In this document: positions 1 to 5,122 of the stretch, piece by piece
Layout: every line of letters begins with the position of its first letter
Numbering within the stretch: position 1 is the stretch's first letter
DNA from: an uncultured Bacillota bacterium
GTDB lineage: Bacteria; Bacillota; Sulfobacillia; UBA995; UBA9673
Length of the DNA stretch: 5,396 bases
Assembly (NCBI GenBank): GCA_937863905.1
Contig: CALMHV010000423.1
Location: 1 to 5,396 of the forward strand
Direction of reading: 5' to 3'
Position numbers and translations under genes: made by a program
Notes under the pieces: generated by a model
What the model was told of the DNA's origin: nothing
What the model saw: only the letters and a program-made list of their open reading frames with translations
Databases searched by the model: none

Positions 1-142
1 GTGCGTCGGCGTCTGCCCGACGGAGGCCATCGGGCCCGACCCGGAGGCCAAGGAAAGCCAGGACGAACTGCTGGCCAGGTACCGCTGCCTCCACCTTGAC
101 CGCCCACCCGAGAAGCTGGAGACCTGGCAGCCCGCCAGATAG
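1..142 (+). CDS. 4Fe-4S ferredoxin-type protein, C-terminal fragment (5' end outside window)
   Basis: The second reading frame is open from the left edge to TAG at 140-142, giving 46 codons. It begins CVGVCPTEAI, which is the C-x3-C-P second half of a classic 4Fe-4S ferredoxin motif, so these are the third and fourth cluster ligands followed by the usual short hydrophobic strand. A charged tail of about 35 residues follows (ending ETWQPAR) and contains one further cysteine at visible residue 29. Known for the family: such domains carry electrons as free ferredoxins or as subunits or domains of oxidoreductases. Which protein this is cannot be told, because everything upstream of the last two ligands is missing. 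The next gene starts 158 bp downstream across a repeat, so co-transcription is uncertain. The Fe-S assignment is firm; the specific product is not. Confidence 0.8.
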   Translation, partial: CVGVCPTEAIGPDPEAKESQDELLARYRCLHLDRPPEKLETWQPAR

Positions 143-160
143 CTTCCACCCTCACCGGCC

Positions 161-258
161 GCCGCGGCCCGGCGCCCCCCCCGACCAACCCGGGAAGGAT
201 TGCCGCGGCCCGGCGCCCCCCCCGACCAGCCCGGGAAGGATTGCCGCGGCCTGGCGCC
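161..258. repeat. GC-rich 41-bp tandem repeat, about 2.4 copies
   Basis: Copy 1 is 161-201, copy 2 is 202-242 and a partial third copy is 243-258. Copies 1 and 2 differ at a single base (A at 188, G at 229). Copy 3 matches for 16 bases with one mismatch and then diverges. Each unit starts with the palindrome GCCGCGGC, continues into GGCG followed by eight C residues, and includes CCCGGG. Across the unit junction, CCGGG (190-194) can pair with CCCGG (209-213), so a short hairpin can form. The array fills most of the 158-bp gap between the Fe-S gene and the hydrolase and is not part of a convincing reading frame. It may have arisen by replication slippage. A role in termination or regulation is possible but unsupported. 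Confidence 0.9.
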
Positions 259-286
259 GAAGCGCCCTCCCGGCAGGAGCTACGGC

Positions 287-294
287 AAGGGGGG
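287..294 (+). promoter_or_regulatory. Ribosome binding site of the hydrolase gene
   Basis: AAGGGGGG ends 6 nt before the ATG at 301. This purine-rich site decides the start in favour of ATG 301. An upstream in-frame TTG at 241 would begin inside the tandem repeat and has no such site. Confidence 0.6.
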
Positions 295-300
295 CTTGGG

Positions 301-1167
301 ATGGCAAGAGCGGAGCAGGCGGTGAAGATGGAGACCGGGCGGGTCCAGGGGCCCGGGGGCGTCGAGTTCTTCTGGCGTCAGTGGTCGGGTCCGAAAACCG
401 GCCGCCGGGCCATCCTCCTGGTGCACGGCCTCGGCGAGCACTGCGGCCGCTATGGCTCTTTCGGCGAGTACTTCGCTTCCCGAGGTGTTCCCGTCCTCTC
501 CTTCGACCTCAGAGGGCACGGGCAGAGCGGCGGCGCCCGCGGCCACCTCGACGAGTTCGACGACTATGTCGGCGATGTGCTGTTCTTCCGGGAGAGGCTC
601 GCCTCGCGGTTCCCCGGGGAGAAGCCGGCGCTCGTCGGGCACAGCCTGGGCGGTCTCATCGCCCTGGCCGCGGCCCAAGTCCGTGGTGACGCTTTCTCGG
701 CCGTCGTGGCCTCGGCGCCCCTCCTGGGGATAGCCTTGAAGGTGCCTGGCTGGAAGGCCGCTCTCGGCAAGTTCCTGGCCGGCGTTCTGCCCCGCTTCTC
801 CATGACCAACGAGATCAACCCGGCCTTTCTGTCCCGCAACCCCGAGGTTGGGCGGAAGTACGCGGCCGACCCGGACGTGGGGAACAAGGTTTCCGCGGGT
901 TGGTTCGTGCAGAACCTCGAAGGCATGGCCAGGGTGAACGCCAACGCGGCGAAAGTGGCCATCCCCGCCTTCATCCTCCAGGGAACGGAAGACCGCCTCG
1001 TCAGCGTGGAGGCCACGCGGGCCTTCTTCGCCTCCCTGGGCGACATCCCGAAGGCCTACAAGGAGTTTGAGGGTTTCTACCACGAGTTGTTCCAGGAGGA
1101 CGAGCGCGACCAGGTCTTCGGCTTCATCTGGGATTGGCTCGTCCAACGCGGACTGGTCGCGGCGTAG
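301..1167 (+). CDS. Alpha/beta hydrolase, monoacylglycerol lipase / lysophospholipase type
   Basis: The product is 288 aa, a normal length for this family. It has the family landmarks in order: an oxyanion-hole loop HGLGEH at 42-47, FDLRGHGQSGG at 68-78 followed by RGH, the nucleophile elbow GHSLGG at 113-118 with Ser115, the acid in QGTEDRL with Asp231, and FYHELFQE with His261. The triad Ser115-Asp231-His261 is therefore complete. Residues of about 140-215 between the core strands form the lid or cap. Known for the family (Hydrolase_4): it cleaves acyl esters of monoacylglycerols or lysophospholipids, usually in the cytosol or at the inner membrane face. No signal peptide is visible. The exact substrate cannot be read from the sequence. 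ATG 301 is chosen because of the ribosome binding site at 287-294; ATG 328 is a weaker alternative. A membrane protein gene on the same strand follows after 74 bp and may share the transcript. Confidence 0.9.
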   Translation: MARAEQAVKMETGRVQGPGGVEFFWRQWSGPKTGRRAILLVHGLGEHCGRYGSFGEYFASRGVPVLSFDLRGHGQSGGARGHLDEFDDYVGDVLFFRERLASRFPGEKPALVGHSLGGLIALAAAQVRGDAFSAVVASAPLLGIALKVPGWKAALGKFLAGVLPRFSMTNEINPAFLSRNPEVGRKYAADPDVGNKVSAGWFVQNLEGMARVNANAAKVAIPAFILQGTEDRLVSVEATRAFFASLGDIPKAYKEFEGFYHELFQEDERDQVFGFIWDWLVQRGLVAA

Positions 1168-1180
1168 CCGCGTGGTTCCG

Positions 1181-1197
1181 GGGGAGCGTCCCTCCCC
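1181..1197 (+). terminator. Weak hairpin between hydrolase and downstream gene
   Basis: GGGGAG (1181-1186) pairs perfectly with CTCCCC (1192-1197) around a 5-nt loop, 13 nt after the hydrolase stop. No T-run follows, so it is not a textbook intrinsic terminator. It could be a transcript-stabilising or pausing hairpin within an operon. Confidence 0.25.
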
Positions 1198-1241
1198 AGC
1201 CAGCCGGAGGTTGCCTATCAGGGGATGGGGTGGAACCGCAA

Positions 1242-1994
1242 ATGCCGTTTCAGAAGAAGCTGAACATCGTCTTGGTTCTTCTCACGGCCGCGGGTATGGC
1301 CGGGGTCATCGCTTTCCTCCCCAATCCGGGGCGCCCCGCTGTCGGCGTCCTGGTCGTCGGCTGTTTTAGCTGGTTTGTGACCAGCCGCATCGCCCATTCC
1401 CGCTATCTGGCCGTCATGAAGACAGCGGGCGCGGCGCTGGGCCTGGACTGCATCGCCTCACGGGCGGAGGAGAGCCGCTCCGAGTTCCTGACAACGATGC
1501 GCCTCACCCGCGAAGGAGATGTCTTCCGCTGGAAGGTGGATGGGCTGTACCCCGTTCTGGTCGGCTCGTTCGGCGGCTTCCCGGTCACGGTCCGCATCCC
1601 GGTGGGGATGGACTTCGACGCGGGCGCGCCGGACAGCACGCGTCTTGCGGTCCACCACGACAGCAAGCTGACGGGGTTTGCCATCTACGACCGGTCTCGT
1701 CTCCGGAAGACGCCGAAGGGACGGCAGGTGACCCTGGACGACGCGGCCTTCGACTCGCGCTACCTCGTCCTGGCGCACCGCGCGGAGGAAGCCAAGAGCG
1801 TGCTCGGCCCGCGGATCCGGGCCGCCCTGCTGGAGGCCGGAAGTGTCGGCTTCCGGGGCATCGTGGTCAACCGGTACGGCGTGTTCCTCCACGAGGAAGG
1901 GAAGGTCTCCAACGCGGCTGTCGTCGGGCGGCGCCTGGAACTGCTGGCGGCCGTGGCCGGGGCCGTGCGGGGATTGGCTCTGGACGCGCGCTAG
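1242..1994 (+). CDS. Membrane-anchored protein of unknown function, two N-terminal helices
   Basis: The product is 250 aa and I do not recognise a named family. Two hydrophobic helices lie at about residues 7-26 and 31-48 with a short PNPGRP turn between them. A soluble domain of about 200 residues follows. Both ends of the hairpin probably face the cytosol. The soluble part alternates strands and turns: VTVRIPVG near 115-122, TGFAIYDRS near 144-152, FDSRYLVLAHR at 170-180, then a helix ending in LGPRIRAALLEAG (188-200), and a GVFLHEEGKV segment before a C-terminal helix. The pattern 'FDxRYxV... L-x-P-x-IRxxLL' recalls uncharacterised bacterial membrane-anchored proteins of the DUF3137 kind, but that resemblance is from memory and weak. 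ATG 1242 is preferred because GGGGTGG at 1227-1233 sits 8 nt upstream; GTG 1230 is possible. It lies 74 bp after the hydrolase, so a shared operon is plausible. No catalytic motif is seen. Confidence 0.75.
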   Translation: MPFQKKLNIVLVLLTAAGMAGVIAFLPNPGRPAVGVLVVGCFSWFVTSRIAHSRYLAVMKTAGAALGLDCIASRAEESRSEFLTTMRLTREGDVFRWKVDGLYPVLVGSFGGFPVTVRIPVGMDFDAGAPDSTRLAVHHDSKLTGFAIYDRSRLRKTPKGRQVTLDDAAFDSRYLVLAHRAEEAKSVLGPRIRAALLEAGSVGFRGIVVNRYGVFLHEEGKVSNAAVVGRRLELLAAVAGAVRGLALDAR

Positions 1995-2001
1995 CCGGCC
2001 G

Positions 2002-2898
2002 TCAAAGGTCGACGATTGTCGCGTAGGGCGACTGGGCGTCGAGGATGAGAAGCTTCCGGCGCAGGGGCTGTCCGATTCCGGTGAGCGCTTTGATGACTTC
2101 CTGGACCTGAGCCGCCGCGACGAGCGCCGGGGTTGGTGAGAGGTTGCCGACGAGGGCTTCCACACCCCTCTCCGCCGCCGTCTCCCGGGGACCGTAGAGG
2201 GTCTCCAGACCAGGGTCGCCCGGGAAGACCGTCGTGACCTGGCCGGACCAGCCGGCGATGGCCCCGTGGATGAGGGGCACGCCGAGATGGCGGGCGGCGT
2301 CCTGGAGGTCGAGACGAGCCGGCACGGTGTCCAGGGCGTCGACCACGGCCGAGACTCCGGCGAAGAACTCGCGGAACGTGGCGGCGTCCCCGCGCCGTTG
2401 ATGGACGAGGACCGTCGTCGCGGAGTTCACTTCAGAGAGTCTCTGGCGAGCCGCTTCGACCTTGGACTGCCCGAGGTTGGCCTCCGTGGCGAGGAGCTGG
2501 CGGTTCAGGTTGTCGTCGGAGACGATGTCCGGGTCGACGAGCACGAGTTCGCCCACGCCGGCCCGCGCCAGGAGTTCCGCCGCGAGCCCGCCCAGCCCAC
2601 CCAGCCCGGCCACCCCGACCCTGGCTCCCAGGAGCTTCGCCTGGCCTTCGAGGCCTATCGTCCCCAGATTCCGGAGGTAGCGGCGCGGGACCACGCCGGC
2701 TTCCAGCAGGGCCTGCTCCAGCCGGCGCTTGGCGTCCGGGGCCGCCGACCCACCGGCGGCGTCCGGGGCGGCCGACCCACCGGCCGCGCTCAGGGCGGCC
2801 TCAGCCACGGCCCGGACGCGCAGCCCGGGCCGGACGTCGACCCAGAGCGCGTCTTCGACCAGCTGCCGCACGGCCCGCGCGAAATCGCTGTCTCCCAT
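2002..2898 (-). CDS. ThiF/MoeB/HesA-family adenylyltransferase (E1-like), lacking cysteines
   Basis: The product is 298 aa. An N-terminal helical segment of about 70 residues ends in GVVPRRYLRN (68-77). The ThiF Rossmann domain follows, with the nucleotide loop GLGGLGG (98-104), the acidic VDPD after strand 2 (121-124), the ATP-contacting NLNRQ (130-134), Lys146 in the GQSK segment, and DALD (187-190). The C-terminal part has HGAIAGWSGQVTTVFPGD (211-228) and an EVIKALTG helix. Known for the family: these enzymes adenylate the C-terminal Gly-Gly of a ubiquitin-like sulfur carrier (ThiS, MoaD) for thiamine, molybdopterin or related pathways. The N-terminal layout resembles, from memory, HesA-type proteins found with tungsten or molybdenum aldehyde oxidoreductases in anaerobes. 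There is no cysteine anywhere, so the zinc-binding CxxC pairs of MoeB and ThiF and a catalytic cysteine are absent. No carrier protein gene is in the window. ATG 2898 follows GGGGGTGAG with 5-nt spacing. Confidence 0.88.
   Translation of the reverse strand: MGDSDFARAVRQLVEDALWVDVRPGLRVRAVAEAALSAAGGSAAPDAAGGSAAPDAKRRLEQALLEAGVVPRRYLRNLGTIGLEGQAKLLGARVGVAGLGGLGGLAAELLARAGVGELVLVDPDIVSDDNLNRQLLATEANLGQSKVEAARQRLSEVNSATTVLVHQRRGDAATFREFFAGVSAVVDALDTVPARLDLQDAARHLGVPLIHGAIAGWSGQVTTVFPGDPGLETLYGPRETAAERGVEALVGNLSPTPALVAAAQVQEVIKALTGIGQPLRRKLLILDAQSPYATIVDL
2731..2784 (-). repeat. 27-bp in-frame tandem duplication within the ThiF-family gene
   Basis: Two adjacent 27-bp units, 2731-2757 and 2758-2784, differ at one base. 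Read on the minus strand they encode AGGSAAPDA twice (residues 39-47 and 48-56). This lies in an Ala/Gly/Pro-rich linker between the N-terminal helices and the helix that leads to RYLRN. The length is a multiple of three, so the frame is kept. The linker looks flexible and tolerant of length change. Confidence 0.9.
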
Positions 2899-2903
2899 CA
2901 GGG

Positions 2904-2912
2904 CTCACCCCC
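2904..2912 (-). promoter_or_regulatory. Ribosome binding site of the ThiF-family gene
   Basis: On the minus strand this reads GGGGGTGAG, close to the GGAGGTGA consensus, and lies 5 nt before ATG 2898. It fixes the start and occupies much of the 32-bp gap shared with the divergent MFS gene. Confidence 0.65.
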
Positions 2913-2930
2913 GAAGGCAATACTATCCCC

Positions 2931-4151
2931 GTGCCCACACGAACCTCCGGCCGAAAATTCCGGTTCGACCGCTCGGTCCTGGCCATGGCCTGCGTGCCGT
3001 TCGCCATGGTCCTCGGCAACTCCATCATCATTCCGGTCCTGCCGGCCATCAAGTCGGCCCTGGGGCTTACCGAGGTCGCCAGCGGCCTCATCATCACCGC
3101 CTTCTCCATTCCCGCCGGGGTCCTCATCCCCTTCGCGGGCTTCCTCGCGGACCGCTACGGGCGCAAGGCGGTGATGGTTCCGAGCCTCGTCGTCTACGGG
3201 ATAGGCGGTCTCGTGGCGGCCGCGGCGGGCATCTTCCTGGGGTCCGGCGCCTTCGGGCTGCTCATGGTCGGGCGGGTCATCCAGGGGCTGGGGGCCGCCG
3301 GCACGGCCAACATCGGTCTGGCCCTGGCGGGAGACCTGTACTCCGGCGCGGCCCGGGGCCAGGCGATGGGCGTCCTCGAGGCCTCGAACGGGTTCGGCAA
3401 GGTCGCCAGCCCGATTCTCGGGGCCGCCCTGGGCCTTCTCGCCTGGTTCGCGCCCTTCCTTTTCTTCGCCTCCCTGACCATCCCGGTGGCCCTCGCCGTG
3501 GCCCTCTGGGTCAAGGAAGCCAAGCCCCCCAAACCGCGGCCGGCCAGGCAGTACTTCGGTTCGGTCTTGAGGGTCTTCTCCCGGAAGGGCCTCGCTCTGG
3601 GGGCCGCGTTCGCCTCGGCCATGGTCGCGCTCTTCCTCCTCTTCGGCGTGCTCTTCTACCTCTCCACGACCCTGGAGAAGGCCTTCGGCCTGGAGGGCGT
3701 GGCCAAGGGCCTCGTGCTCGCCCTGCCCGTCCTGGCCAGCGCGGCCGCGTCTTATGTCACCGGGGCCGTCCTCCAGGAAAGGGTCGACCGGCGCCACCTC
3801 GTCTCCGGCGGGCTGGCGCTCATCGCGCTGGCTCTGGGCAGCCTGGCCGTCATCCGGAACCCCCACTACCTCTACGCGGCCATCTTCCTGATCGGGGCGG
3901 GTAGCGGGACGGCCCTGGCGGCCCTGAACACGCTGGTCACGAGTTCGGTCCCCCGGTCGGAGCGGGGGATGATCACCTCCGACTACGGCGCCGTGCGCTT
4001 CTTCGGCGTGGCCCTGGGACCGCCGGTCTTCGGGCTGGTCATGGGCCGCGGCGAGGTACCGCTCTTCCTGGGCGCCGCCGCTCTCGCGGCCGCCACGGCC
4101 GTCGCGGCCTTCCTTTTCGTCCACGATCCTCTCACCCGGTCCCGGCGCTAG
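2931..4151 (+). CDS. MFS transporter, 12-helix drug:H+ antiporter (DHA1) type
   Basis: The product is 406 aa, a standard length for a 12-helix major facilitator. The first helix begins at about residue 15. MFS motif A, GFLADRYGRKAVM, is at 70-82 in the loop between helices 2 and 3. Helix 4 carries GRVIQGLGAAG (114-124), the motif B-like Arg-x-x-Gln-Gly. Helix 5 has a motif C-like stretch, GFGKVASPILGAALG (154-168). A basic loop rich in Lys, Pro and Arg (195-220) separates the two six-helix halves, and a weaker repeat of motif A, QERVDRRHLVSGG, is at 282-294. Known for the family: proton-driven export of drugs or small metabolites across the inner membrane. The substrate is unknown. GTG 2931 is the likely start but is poorly served: GAAGG at 2913-2917 is 13 nt away. 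ATG 2985 would cut into helix 1. It is divergent from the ThiF-type gene and lies 85 nt upstream of comA on the same strand. Confidence 0.92.
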   Translation: MPTRTSGRKFRFDRSVLAMACVPFAMVLGNSIIIPVLPAIKSALGLTEVASGLIITAFSIPAGVLIPFAGFLADRYGRKAVMVPSLVVYGIGGLVAAAAGIFLGSGAFGLLMVGRVIQGLGAAGTANIGLALAGDLYSGAARGQAMGVLEASNGFGKVASPILGAALGLLAWFAPFLFFASLTIPVALAVALWVKEAKPPKPRPARQYFGSVLRVFSRKGLALGAAFASAMVALFLLFGVLFYLSTTLEKAFGLEGVAKGLVLALPVLASAAASYVTGAVLQERVDRRHLVSGGLALIALALGSLAVIRNPHYLYAAIFLIGAGSGTALAALNTLVTSSVPRSERGMITSDYGAVRFFGVALGPPVFGLVMGRGEVPLFLGAAALAAATAVAAFLFVHDPLTRSRR

Positions 4152-4165
4152 GCATAGTCTAGAGT

Positions 4166-4190
4166 GCTCCGGGCCGGTCCGGCCGGGAGC
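4166..4190 (+). terminator. Strong hairpin between the MFS gene and comA
   Basis: The arms 4166-4176 and 4180-4190 pair at 10 of 11 positions, with one G-G mismatch, around a 3-nt loop. The hairpin begins 15 nt after the MFS stop codon and ends 46 nt before the comA start. No T-run follows, so it may be a Rho-independent-like terminator of imperfect form, an attenuator, or an mRNA-processing or stabilising hairpin. It makes full co-transcription of the two genes less certain. Confidence 0.4.
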
Positions 4191-4223
4191 CTTGGGACGA
4201 CACAGAGACAGTGGGCGACGGGT

Positions 4224-4230
4224 GGGGGGA
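4224..4230 (+). promoter_or_regulatory. Ribosome binding site of comA
   Basis: GGGGGGA lies 6 nt before GTG 4237. It supports GTG 4237 over the upstream TTG at 4192, which falls at the foot of the preceding hairpin, and over ATG 4264, which would remove the start of the conserved N-terminus. Confidence 0.55.
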
Positions 4231-4236
4231 AGCGGC

Positions 4237-5079
4237 GTGTCCGATATCCTTGGCCTGAAGGCCATGAACGGGGTTCTCCGGGCCCCCCTTGACGGACGCC
4301 AGGCCAAGCCGCGGCAGGCGGGCCTGACCATGGTCCTGGACAAGGGCCTGGGCGCCCGGGAGACCGACGACCTTCTCGCCATCGCCGCGGACTACGTCGA
4401 CATCATCAAGATAAGCTTCGGCACCGCCGCCCTCTACCCGCTCGAGGTCCTCCGGGCCAAGATCCGCGCCATCCGGTCGCACGGCATCACCGTCTGCCCG
4501 GGCGGCACCCTCCTGGAGATAGCCATCCTGGAGAACCGGCTCTCGCCGTTCCTGGCGAGGACGGCCAGCCTCGGCTTCAACGCCCTGGAGGTCTCCGACG
4601 GCACCATCCATATGGGTCCCGCCCAGCGGGGAGCGGTTATCACCGCCGTGCTGGACGCCGGGTTCGAGGTCATCAGCGAGGTCGGCAAGAAGGACCAGAC
4701 GCAACGCCTCTCGCCGGCCGAGACCGTCGAGCGGGTGAGCTTCGACCTTGACTACGGCGCCAACCTGGTCATCCTGGAGGCCCGCGAGTCCGGCCGGGGT
4801 GTGGGCATCTTCAGCGAGGATGGTTCGGTGAAGGAGGGGGAACTCGAGACCATCATCGCCGGACTTGACCGGCCCGAGGCCGTGCTGTGGGAGGCCCCGC
4901 TCAAGAACCAGCAGGCCTACCTCATCCTGCGCCTCGGGGTCAACGTGAACCTGGGCAACATCGCGCCGTCGGAGATCTACGCCTTAGAGGCGCTCCGGCT
5001 GGGTCTGAGGTCCGACACGCTCAGGGTCCAGGTCCCCAGCGAGTCCCCGTTCACTCTGGACGGTGGCGACCAGGTCTGA
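4237..5079 (+). CDS. comA: Phosphosulfolactate synthase (ComA family)
   Basis: The product is 280 aa from GTG 4237, slightly longer than the roughly 250-aa family members I know. The enzyme adds sulfite to phosphoenolpyruvate to give (2R)-phospho-3-sulfolactate (EC 4.4.1.19), a cytosolic TIM-barrel reaction. Family-diagnostic segments appear in order: GLTMVLDKGL (29-38), DYVDIIKISFGTA (52-64), CPGGTLLEIA (87-96), GFNALEVSDGTI (113-124), EVGKK (148-152), ILEARESGRGVGIF (179-192), LWEAPLKNQQ (217-226), VNVNLGNI (235-242) and LRLGLRSDTL (253-262). All are intact. Roughly 18 residues follow the last conserved block. Known: in methanogens this is the first step of coenzyme M synthesis, and in Bacillus subtilis the homologue YitD belongs to sporulation-linked sulfolactate production. 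The second role fits this apparently bacterial context better. ComB (phosphatase) and ComC are not in the window. The MFS gene upstream could export a product, but this is inference. Confidence 0.93.
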   Translation: MSDILGLKAMNGVLRAPLDGRQAKPRQAGLTMVLDKGLGARETDDLLAIAADYVDIIKISFGTAALYPLEVLRAKIRAIRSHGITVCPGGTLLEIAILENRLSPFLARTASLGFNALEVSDGTIHMGPAQRGAVITAVLDAGFEVISEVGKKDQTQRLSPAETVERVSFDLDYGANLVILEARESGRGVGIFSEDGSVKEGELETIIAGLDRPEAVLWEAPLKNQQAYLILRLGVNVNLGNIAPSEIYALEALRLGLRSDTLRVQVPSESPFTLDGGDQV

Positions 5080-5122
5080 CCGGCCGCCCGGTGTCCGGAG
5101 CGGGGGAGAGGCCCGCCGCCTC
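5080..5122. other. Short convergent intergenic gap with a weak hairpin
   Basis: Forty-three bases separate the stops of comA and the YqhV-like gene. GCGGG (5100-5104) can pair with CCCGC (5112-5116) around a 7-nt loop. No T-run flanks it on either strand, so it is only a weak candidate for a shared bidirectional terminator. Confidence 0.25.

Larger units (their letters stand above)
143..300. other. Intergenic region holding the tandem repeat and the hydrolase leader
   Basis: No supportable gene lies here. The left part carries a small GC inverted repeat, GGCCG-CCG-CGGCC at 157-169, which runs into the 41-bp tandem repeat. The right part (about 259-300) leads to the hydrolase Shine-Dalgarno sequence. 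I saw no clear -35/-10 pair, so the hydrolase promoter is not located. Confidence 0.6.

Noticed and set aside
161..258. The 41-bp repeat as a CRISPR array
   Set aside because: The copies are directly adjacent with no unique spacers, there are only about 2.4 copies, and no cas gene is present.
241..300. An upstream TTG start that would lengthen the hydrolase by 20 residues
   Set aside because: It falls inside the tandem repeat, lacks a Shine-Dalgarno sequence and adds no family-like sequence. ATG 301 has AAGGGGGG at good spacing.
280..1146. A 288-codon open frame on the minus strand opposite the hydrolase
   Set aside because: The + strand frame has a full catalytic triad and family motifs. 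The antisense frame has no motif or ribosome binding site and reflects GC-rich third positions.
1134..1241. An upstream start for the unknown membrane protein that overlaps the hydrolase end
   Set aside because: The extra 36 residues are arginine- and proline-rich with no homology-like pattern and sit before the first hydrophobic helix. ATG 1242 has a suitable ribosome binding site.
2731..2784. Common origin of the 27-bp and 41-bp repeats
   Set aside because: They share only short GC-rich strings such as CCGACC; periods and sequences differ, so a shared source is not supported.
2921..2926. TACTAT as a -10 element for the MFS gene
   Set aside because: It matches only 4 of 6 consensus bases, has no -35 partner at 16-18 bp, and would place the transcript start at or after the GTG codon.
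2898..4382. A 494-codon open frame on the minus strand opposite the MFS gene
   Set aside because: It is very rich in Arg, Gly, Asp and Glu, has no recognisable domain, and mirrors the MFS and comA coding frames. The MFS frame has clear helices and motif A, so the antisense frame is a high-GC shadow.
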